Positions 1-4,700 of a stretch of 6,029 nt of DNA are shown here, piece after piece. Where the stretch lies: assembly GCA_007135845.1 (NCBI GenBank), contig SLIC01000267.1:1-6029 (forward strand). The letters are read 5' to 3'. The notes beneath the pieces were generated by a model. It was not told the DNA's origin, ran no database searches, and saw only the letters and a list, made by a program, of their open reading frames with translations. A program made the translations under genes and the position numbers. Each line of letters starts with the position of its first letter. Position 1 is the first letter of the stretch. The DNA comes from Candidatus Brevefilum sp. GTDB taxonomy: Bacteria; Chloroflexota; Anaerolineae; Anaerolineales; Anaerolineaceae.

Positions 1-597
1 ATTCCCAACACCTCGAGCAGGGGTCAGATAGAAAAAGATTCGATCAGCATTCGGAATTTGGATGTAGTAGAACTGCGCAAATCCGTCGGGATGATCTTTC
101 AACGCCCTAACCCGTTTCCGAAATCGATCTTTGACAATGTGGCTTATGGCCCACGCGCACACGGGGTGAAATCTTTGGTCTTATTGGAAGAAATTGTCGA
201 ACGCAGTTTACGCAAGGCAGTCTTGTGGGATGAGGTTAAAGATACCCTGGATAAATCGGCCTTAGCCCTATCTGGTGGTCAGCAGCAGCGCTTATGTATC
301 GCCAGGGCATTGGCCGTTGAACCAGATGTGCTCTTGATGGATGAGCCCGCTTCTGCACTCGACCCGATTGCTTCCTTGAAAATAGAAGAGTTGATCCAGG
401 AATTGAAACACAATTTCACGATCATAATTGTGACTCACAACATGCAGCAGGCAGCGCGAGCATCTGATTTTACGGCATTTTTCAACATGGATGATGATCG
501 GGCAGGATACCTGGTTGAGTATGACCTTACTAACAAGGTCTTTACAAAACCAGAAAAACGATTGACCGAGGATTACATCACGGGGCGTTTCGGATAG
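1..597 (+). CDS. pstB: Phosphate ABC transporter ATP-binding protein PstB (5' end outside window)
   Basis: This is the cytoplasmic ATPase that powers the PstSCAB high-affinity phosphate importer. The frame is open from base 1, so the gene starts to the left of the window; 198 residues are visible. PstB proteins are about 250-260 residues, so roughly 60 residues including the Walker A loop are missing. Visible in order are the Q-loop with the PstB-typical RPNPFPKS (visible residues 33-42), the ABC signature LSGGQQQR (90-97), Walker B VLLMDE followed by the D-loop SALDP (110-122), the H-loop histidine in [10 protein letters not shown] (146), and the classic C-terminus [18 protein letters not shown] carries Ala where many PstB proteins have Cys (DEPCSALDP). 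TTG at 58 is an internal codon, not the start. No phoU follows; the next gene is convergent, 15 nt away. The family assignment is very secure. Confidence 0.97.
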   Translation: MPNTSSRGQIEKDSISIRNLDVVELRKSVGMIFQRPNPFPKSIFDNVAYGPRAHGVKSLVLLEEIVERSLRKAVLWDEVKDTLDKSALALSGGQQQRLCIARALAVEPDVLLMDEPASALDPIASLKIEELIQELKHNFTIIIVTHNMQQAARASDFTAFFNMDDDRAGYLVEYDLTNKVFTKPEKRLTEDYITGRFG

Positions 598-612
598 GTT
601 AATGTCTGGTTC

Positions 613-1416
613 TTATATTGGTAACAACCGAAGAAGCGGGGTTAATAATCCCTCTTTATCGCGTGGGATGAGACGGTCTGCAGCATCAATCACCTGGGGA
701 TAGGCCGTCGTGGGCGCGAATGTTATGTGAGCATGCTTGAAGAGTGCCAGGTCATTTTCAGCATCCCCCACGGCATAAATGGGCAGGTGATCTAAATGCA
801 TTGCCCGTAAAAGGTCGATTAAACTGGCACCTTTATCGATACCCGGGGGGTTGATCTCATAAGCAGAAGGCAGGCTGAATGCCATTTCAGCAACTAAAGA
901 TTGGGCTTGATCGACTATCTTTTGCATTTCCAACGCTTCGGGTTCCAAGATCATGACTTTGATGATTTCGGTTGGCAGTTCATCAGCATCGATGATGCGG
1001 GCAGAAAGGTGATGAAGCTGAGCCACATGGCGGCCAAAGGTTGTTGGGTTGACCAGGTAAACCGTATCAATGGCGAAAAAGGTGAAGGCAGAATTGCGAA
1101 AATGCTGACTCAGATCAATCACGGCTTGCCTTGTTTCCGAGGGGAAGGCATGGCTGGTGCAAATTCTTTCATCTGGCAGGTAAGTGACCCCGCCATTCAT
1201 GAAAACACCCGGCAGGGGAAAGAGATCAGATTGAAATAAACCGTTTTCCTGAAGAACGCCCTTGGCTGAGTGCAGAATTCGGCCGGTGGTCAACAATGGC
1301 AGGATTTCCTCGGGGAAATGCGTCAGTGTGTGGATATCCTGCGGATGGACACGTTCATCGGAATCAATCAGGGTGCCATCAATATCAATACACAGTATGG
1401 CTCTTAAATCAGTCAT
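613..1416 (-). CDS. HAD-superfamily (Cof-type, subclass IIB) phosphatase
   Basis: This is a probable soluble, Mg-dependent phosphatase acting on a sugar phosphate or similar small phosphoester. The 267-residue product has all four HAD motifs. Motif I is DIDGT, with nucleophile D11 and acid/base D13. Motif II is TTGR at 43-46. Motif III is the lysine of GIDKGAS (K195). Motif IV is GDAENDLALF, with D218 and D222. The long insert between motifs II and III matches the C2-type (IIB) cap of Cof/YidA/phosphomannomutase-like phosphatases. I chose ATG at 1416 because it begins just before the first beta strand and lies 4 nt after the stop of the upstream isomerase gene. An in-frame ATG at 1503 would add 29 non-homologous-looking residues and overlap that gene. 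It is last in the three-gene operon and probably translationally coupled. The substrate cannot be told from sequence; members of this family are promiscuous. Confidence 0.93.
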   Translation of the reverse strand: MTDLRAILCIDIDGTLIDSDERVHPQDIHTLTHFPEEILPLLTTGRILHSAKGVLQENGLFQSDLFPLPGVFMNGGVTYLPDERICTSHAFPSETRQAVIDLSQHFRNSAFTFFAIDTVYLVNPTTFGRHVAQLHHLSARIIDADELPTEIIKVMILEPEALEMQKIVDQAQSLVAEMAFSLPSAYEINPPGIDKGASLIDLLRAMHLDHLPIYAVGDAENDLALFKHAHITFAPTTAYPQVIDAADRLIPRDKEGLLTPLLRLLPI

Positions 1417-1420
1417 TCTT

Positions 1421-2383
1421 TCACGCCCAGTACATTTCGCCAGGCGGTTGGGTGATGATGGCATCTTTAAGCACATCGAATGCTTTGGCGAGTCCCTCAT
1501 CAATCGACATCATGGCATCTTCATGTTCGATAGAGATGACGTGATCGTAGCCAACCAGCCGCAATGTACTGATGAAATCCTTCCAGAATTTAAGATCGTG
1601 TCCATAACCAACGGTGCGGAAGGTCCAGGACCGATTGAGTATCTGGTCATAGGGTTTGTGATCATTGCAGCCATTGACTGCTACATTAAAGGGGTCGACA
1701 TAGCAATCCTTGGCATGCACATGATGAACAGCATCCCCCAGGGCGCGGATGGCAGCCAGGGGATCAACGCCGTTCCAGAACAGGTGACTTGGGTCGAGGT
1801 TAGCGCCCAGCGTTGGGCCAACTTCATCCCGCATGCGCAGCATGGTTTCGACGTTGTAAATCAGCATACCGGGGTGAAGCTCGATTCCAATTTTGACGCC
1901 ATGGTCAGCAGCATAAGCAGCCGCGTCTTTCCAATAGGGGATGGCAACCTGGTCCCACTGGTATTTGAGGATTTCGAGGAACTGAGGGGGCCAGGGACAG
2001 GTGACCCAATTAGGTGTGCGGTCATCTGCAGAACCTGCTGGAAGGCCAGAGAAGGTGTTGACAACCGGTACATCCATCAACCTAGCCAACTGGACGGTTT
2101 TCCTGAAAACATTATCATCATGTTGGGCAATTTTTTGGTCAGGATGGATGGGGTTGCCGTGACAGCTCAGCGCGCTGATAATCATTTCACGATCAGCAAT
2201 TTCCTGCAGGTAGGCTTTTCGTGCAGCCTGATCTGACAGCAGCTGATCGAGGTTGATGTGGGTATTCGCGGCAAAGCCACCGGTGCCAATCTCAACAGCT
2301 GTGATTCCCATCTCTTTGAGCTTGTCGAGGACAGATGTGATTGGCTCGTGCTGGTAGAGGGTGGTGAGAACACCAATTCGCAT
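1421..2383 (-). CDS. Sugar phosphate isomerase/epimerase family protein (xylose isomerase-like TIM barrel)
   Basis: This is a 320-residue metal-dependent TIM-barrel enzyme of the AP-endonuclease-2/xylose-isomerase-like family, expected to isomerise or epimerise a (keto)sugar. The usual Glu-Asp-His-Glu metal ligands appear in order: E168 in GIELHPG, D197 in ANLDPSH, H223 in HVHAKD and E286 in SIEHED. Early barrel strands show EIGTGG (31-36) and SCHGNP (73-78). ATG at 2383 is chosen because it gives the family-typical start MRIGV and is preceded by an AAGGAG ribosome site 7 nt upstream. An ATG at 2467 would add 28 residues and run into the lactonase gene. The gene lies 19 nt downstream of the lactonase and 4 nt upstream of the HAD gene. 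Related families include IolE/IolH-like inositol enzymes and YcjR-like 3-keto-sugar epimerases. I cannot choose between these roles. Confidence 0.93.
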   Translation of the reverse strand: MRIGVLTTLYQHEPITSVLDKLKEMGITAVEIGTGGFAANTHINLDQLLSDQAARKAYLQEIADREMIISALSCHGNPIHPDQKIAQHDDNVFRKTVQLARLMDVPVVNTFSGLPAGSADDRTPNWVTCPWPPQFLEILKYQWDQVAIPYWKDAAAYAADHGVKIGIELHPGMLIYNVETMLRMRDEVGPTLGANLDPSHLFWNGVDPLAAIRALGDAVHHVHAKDCYVDPFNVAVNGCNDHKPYDQILNRSWTFRTVGYGHDLKFWKDFISTLRLVGYDHVISIEHEDAMMSIDEGLAKAFDVLKDAIITQPPGEMYWA

Positions 2384-2392
2384 TGTAAAACT

Positions 2393-2398
2393 CCTTGT
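2393..2398 (-). promoter_or_regulatory. Shine-Dalgarno site of the isomerase gene
   Basis: On the minus strand AAGGAG is followed by TTTTACA and then ATG at 2383, an ideal 7-nt spacing. It lies inside the 19-nt gap after the lactonase stop codon. It decides the start in favour of 2383 over the in-frame ATG at 2467, giving a 320-residue product. Confidence 0.85.
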
Positions 2399-2402
2399 AT
2401 TT

Positions 2403-3278
2403 TCAACCAAAAAATTTAGTAACCTGTCCGATGGTATCGGTTTGGAGAATAAACACGTCACCGGCATGGGGTTGTGCTGCTAACTCTTCAGTGGTTAAAC
2501 CGGTGCGCGCCGTAGTGATAAAGAGCTGGTCATTTAATTCGCCGCCAAAACAGCATGAGGTTACCCGCTGTGCAGGAACATCGACGGTCAGCATGGGTAC
2601 CCCCTGGGGATCATAGCGGACGACTTGCCATCCATTCCATTGTGCGCTCCACAGGCAGCCTTCGGCATCCACGCATAACCCATCCGGGACGATCTCGGCG
2701 CCGGTTTTTTGGAGCTGGATAAAGGGACGCTGGTTGTGAATCGCGCCGGTCTCCTGGTCGTAGTCAAAGGCATAAATGGTATAGCGGTAGGAATCTGTAT
2801 AATACATGGTTTGCCGGTCCGGACTCCAATCGAGCCCGTTGGAGATGCCAATATCGTGCAAAATAATATGCTGACTTCCATCTGGGTCCAGGCGGTATAG
2901 TTGTCCTTCAACCTGTTCGGTGTCGATGCTGCCGGCCCAGAACCGTCCAGCTGGATCTACCTTTCCGTCATTCAACCGGACACCGGCTCTTTCAGGCAGT
3001 GGATTCCAAATCAGCGTGGGCTGGGACTGACCCGGTGCCCAGGATGCAAAACCGTCCCCGGTTGCCAGGATAAAGTTGTCAGTAGTGGTGAAGCAAAAAG
3101 CGCCGATGGGGGTTTTGAAATGGGTTTTAGAAAAACCCTTCAACCCATCTTCGGAATGATAAAGATCTCCAGATTCGATGTCGACCCAGTACAGGCAGTT
3201 TTGGATGGGGTGCCAGAGCGGTCCCTCACCGAGGGTGTTCTGGACGTGGAATAAGTGTTCAGCATGGATTTTTTTCAT
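2403..3278 (-). CDS. SMP-30/gluconolactonase/LRE-family lactonase
   Basis: This is a soluble six-bladed beta-propeller enzyme of 291 residues, expected to hydrolyse a sugar lactone (an aldonolactone such as gluconolactone) to the open acid. The metal and substrate residues of the family are present: E18 in LGEGPLWHP, R101 and N103 in VRLNDGKVD, N147 in ISNGLDWSPD, and D199 in PDGLCVDAEG. E18, R101 and N103 even share numbering with human regucalcin. Other blade signatures are GRFWAGSID (111-119) and MYYTDSYRYTIYAFD (158-172). There is no signal peptide, so it is cytoplasmic. The ATG at 3278 is preceded on the minus strand by GGAG and a 5-nt spacer. It is the first secure gene of the operon, followed 19 nt later by the isomerase. 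The family is sure; the exact lactone is unknown. Confidence 0.94.
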   Translation of the reverse strand: MKKIHAEHLFHVQNTLGEGPLWHPIQNCLYWVDIESGDLYHSEDGLKGFSKTHFKTPIGAFCFTTTDNFILATGDGFASWAPGQSQPTLIWNPLPERAGVRLNDGKVDPAGRFWAGSIDTEQVEGQLYRLDPDGSQHIILHDIGISNGLDWSPDRQTMYYTDSYRYTIYAFDYDQETGAIHNQRPFIQLQKTGAEIVPDGLCVDAEGCLWSAQWNGWQVVRYDPQGVPMLTVDVPAQRVTSCCFGGELNDQLFITTARTGLTTEELAAQPHAGDVFILQTDTIGQVTKFFG

Positions 3279-3490
3279 GTGTTCTCCACATTGTTATGAA
3301 ATATGATTTTACCACTCAGGATCGTGATTTTTGACCCGACGAGTGAAGACCGGAGACCGGGGACTGGGGACTGAAGAAAGGGGTCTATCAGCCTTTGATC
3401 GACCCCTAGCTTGCCGATCATTAGGTCAAAAGCTTCCTGGTTTGGATGGTCTCTGGTTGTGTCGCCTGACGTGCGTTGAAGGGTTGACAT
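3275..3490 (-). CDS. Possible 71-residue upstream ORF overlapping the lactonase start (doubtful)
   Basis: I recognise no protein family. The ORF starts at ATG 3490, with GGAG 7 nt upstream on the minus strand. It ends in a TGA that overlaps the lactonase ATG as ATGA, the arrangement of translationally coupled genes. Against it, its middle is built from a hairpin (3380-3406) and a string of 7-nt direct repeats (3341-3375). The protein reads there as LQSPVPGLRSSLVG, which looks like translated repeat DNA rather than a domain. It has no signal peptide, membrane segment or motif. It could be a leader ORF controlling lactonase translation, a decayed gene fragment, or chance. Confidence 0.25.
   Translation of the reverse strand: MSTLQRTSGDTTRDHPNQEAFDLMIGKLGVDQRLIDPFLQSPVPGLRSSLVGSKITILSGKIIFHNNVENT
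3341..3375. repeat. Five tandem heptanucleotide units (GACYGGR-like)
   Basis: Five consecutive 7-nt units can be read: GAGTGAA, GACCGGA, GACCGGG, GACTGGG and GACTGAA. On the minus strand the core reads CAGTCCCCAGTCCCC. This resembles the short tandemly repeated heptamers (STRR) described in filamentous cyanobacterial intergenic DNA. Units are imperfect, sharing GA at positions 1-2 and mostly GRR at positions 5-7. The repeat lies in the leader of the minus-strand operon, next to a hairpin. Confidence 0.75.
3380..3406 (-). other. Strong hairpin in the leader of the sugar operon
   Basis: The arms GGGGTCTATCA (3380-3390) and TGATCGACCCC (3396-3406) pair over 11 positions with one mismatch around a 5-nt loop. 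Read on the minus strand, the hairpin is followed by TTTCTTC, a weak pyrimidine tract. It could act as an attenuator or weak intrinsic terminator upstream of the lactonase gene, or simply be part of an intergenic repeat element together with the adjacent heptamers. The tract is too interrupted to call a terminator. Confidence 0.55.
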
Positions 3491-3525
3491 GGACAGGCTC
3501 CGAGGAATAGTGCCTTCAAATGAGA

Positions 3526-3531
3526 ATTATA
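3526..3531 (-). promoter_or_regulatory. Candidate -10 box for the minus-strand operon
   Basis: TATAAT is a perfect -10 match read on the minus strand. It would start transcription near 3519, about 29 nt before the doubtful ORF at 3490 and 240 nt before the lactonase start. The hexamer 17 bp upstream (GAGCAT) is a poor -35. The surrounding ATTATAAT is its own reverse complement, so the same box also exists on the plus strand. Confidence 0.35.
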
Positions 3532-3574
3532 ATGCCTCTTATTGCAGAATGCTCGTGGGAGTTTGCATCTGTAA

Positions 3575-3580
3575 TATAAT
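3575..3580 (+). promoter_or_regulatory. Candidate -10 box for add
   Basis: A perfect TATAAT lies 38 nt upstream of the add start codon. It predicts a transcript start near 3587 and a leader of about 30 nt, which suits a gene with its own Shine-Dalgarno site. The 17-bp-spaced -35 position (CTCGTG) is poor, and TTGCAG at 3542 is too far away. Confidence 0.4.
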
Positions 3581-3606
3581 TTCACTTATGCCATAAATTA
3601 CTTTAA

Positions 3607-3612
3607 GAAAGG
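3607..3612 (+). promoter_or_regulatory. Shine-Dalgarno site of add
   Basis: GAAAGG followed by CTGATC and then ATG at 3619 gives a 6-nt spacing. The product from this ATG aligns from its first residues with the E. coli-type Add N-terminus (DLPLIDLHRHLDGN), so the start is well supported. Confidence 0.6.
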
Positions 3613-3618
3613 CTGATC

Positions 3619-4623
3619 ATGATCCATGAAGATTTACCGCTGATTGACCTTCACCGTCACCTGGATGGCAATGTGCGCCTGGCGACCATCTGGGAACTGG
3701 CGCAGCAGCACAACTTACCCTTACCGGCAGATAACCTGGACGACCTGCGCCCGCACATCCAGGTGAGCGAACCTGAAGCAGATATCATGGCCTATTTTCA
3801 GAAGTTTAACTGGATGGTTTCAATCTTTGCCAACACAGATGCCTGCCGTCGGGTGGCTTATGAGAACGTTGTCGATGCCAATGATGAAGGCATTGACTAC
3901 ATAGAATTGCGTTTCAGCCCCTGGTTTATGGCGGAACCGCATCAGCTAAATCCTGCTGAAGTGGTTGAAGCCGTCATCGATGGTGTTCAGGCTGCAGAGC
4001 GTGATTTGAAGGATATTCGGGTGAACTTGATTGGCATCATCAGCCGCACCTACGGTGTTGAGATCGGCTATCTTGAGCTGGCAGCCTTGCTGGCATTTAA
4101 AGAGGAGATTGTTGGGCTGGATCTGGCTGGTGATGAAGCCAACTTCCCGGCCGAGTGGTTCGTGCCGCATTTTAAACAGGCTCGGGATGCCGGGTGGGGA
4201 ATCACGGTGCATGCGGGGGAATCTGCCGGTCCGCAGAGTGTGTGGCATGCGCTTGATGACCTGGGTGCCAGCCGAATAGGCCATGCCATCTGCATTAATG
4301 ATGACCCGGATTTGGTTAACAGGATGCTGGAGAAGCGGATTGGAATCGAAGCTAACCTGACCAGCAACTGGCATACCAACACCGTTTCAAGTTATGCCGC
4401 TCACCCGCTAAAAACCTGGCTGGATCAGGGTTTGCTGGCGACGATTAACACCGATGACCCGGGCATCAGTCCGGTTACATTGCGGGATGAATTTAACATC
4501 GCCGCGCCGGCAGCAGGCCTAACCCCTGAAGATACCCGTAAGGCGCAGAAAAATGCTTTGGAGGTGGCATTCCTAAGAGAAGAAGATAAAAGGGCATTGT
4601 ATACAAAGAAAAAACATAATTGA
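3619..4623 (+). CDS. add: Adenosine deaminase
   Basis: This cytoplasmic zinc enzyme of purine salvage converts adenosine and deoxyadenosine to inosine and deoxyinosine plus ammonia. The 334-residue length matches E. coli Add (333). Zinc ligands are H12 and H14 (LHRHLDGN), H198 (TVHAGE) and D279 (NTDDP). Catalytic E201 follows H198, and H222 sits in RIGHA. D280 should contact the purine. The motif LDLAGDE (167-173) is typical of adenosine deaminases and absent from the adenine deaminase branch. Other conserved stretches are DACRRVAYEN, YIELRFSP, ARDAGWGITVHAGE and AAHPLKT. The last residues (YTKKKHN) are unusually lysine-rich and AT-rich compared with the body of the gene and sit beside an insertion sequence. 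They lie beyond the catalytic core. The gene is alone on the plus strand, divergent from the sugar operon. Confidence 0.97.
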   Translation: MIHEDLPLIDLHRHLDGNVRLATIWELAQQHNLPLPADNLDDLRPHIQVSEPEADIMAYFQKFNWMVSIFANTDACRRVAYENVVDANDEGIDYIELRFSPWFMAEPHQLNPAEVVEAVIDGVQAAERDLKDIRVNLIGIISRTYGVEIGYLELAALLAFKEEIVGLDLAGDEANFPAEWFVPHFKQARDAGWGITVHAGESAGPQSVWHALDDLGASRIGHAICINDDPDLVNRMLEKRIGIEANLTSNWHTNTVSSYAAHPLKTWLDQGLLATINTDDPGISPVTLRDEFNIAAPAAGLTPEDTRKAQKNALEVAFLREEDKRALYTKKKHN

Positions 4624-4694
4624 GACTTGACTAGTTACTGGGTTAGGCACACATAATGAGTAGTATCTATTGGATATTGATTATTCGTAACTAC
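4624..4694. other. AT-rich spacer between add and the IS66 transposase
   Basis: This short stretch lies between convergent stop codons. It holds an 8-bp inverted pair, TGAGTAGT (4657-4664) and ACTACTCA (4690-4697). The second arm overlaps the transposase stop codon. There is no clear hairpin plus T-tract terminator for add. The IS end is probably at or near GTAACTACTCAGCC (from 4687), since IS66-family ends typically begin with GTAA. Confidence 0.45.
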
Positions 4695-4700
4695 TCAGCC
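4687..4700 (-). mobile_element. Possible terminal end of the IS66-family element
   Basis: The plus-strand sequence here begins GTAACTACTCAGCC, reading inward to the element. IS66-family terminal repeats usually begin GTAA, and the transposase stop lies 8 nt inside. If this is the true end, the flanking target duplication (8 bp in this family) would be GATTATTC at 4679-4686. The other end lies outside the window, so neither the inverted repeat nor the duplication can be confirmed. Confidence 0.35.

Larger units (their letters stand above)
3279..3618. promoter_or_regulatory. Divergent control region between the sugar operon and add
   Basis: This 340-base stretch separates two genes read away from each other, so it should hold both promoters. 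Its lactonase-proximal half contains a 7-nt tandem repeat, a hairpin and a doubtful small ORF. Its add-proximal half is AT-rich and contains -10-like boxes at 3526-3531 (minus strand) and 3575-3580 (plus strand). Neither box has a good -35 partner, so the promoters may depend on activators or use a non-consensus sigma site. I see no convincing long operator palindrome. A short AATTT/AAATT inverted pair (3578-3582 and 3595-3599) overlaps the probable add start site. Confidence 0.6.

Noticed and set aside
901..1239. A 112-codon plus-strand frame inside the HAD gene
   Set aside because: It is a shadow of the HAD phosphatase, which shows all four HAD motifs on the other strand.
1417..1503. Upstream start for the HAD gene at 1503
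   Set aside because: It would overlap the isomerase gene by 83 nt and add residues with no family match. ATG at 1416 begins directly before the DxDGT strand.
1262..2236. A 324-codon open frame on the plus strand
   Set aside because: It lies antisense across the HAD and isomerase genes, whose proteins carry complete catalytic motifs. Its own translation shows no domain and it has no separate promoter or position of its own.
3484..3489. A perfect TTGACA -35-like box on the plus strand
   Set aside because: No -10-like hexamer follows at 16-18 bp, and the nearest TATAAT on that strand is 38 bp away. It is probably chance.
3946..4374. A 142-codon open frame on the minus strand
   Set aside because: It is antisense inside add, which is an unmistakable full-length adenosine deaminase. 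The translation has no recognisable family.
4632..4693. A 7-bp inverted pair TAGTTAC/GTAACTA as IS or attachment ends
   Set aside because: It is short and AT-rich, and both arms lie on the same side of the transposase gene, so they cannot be the two ends of the element.
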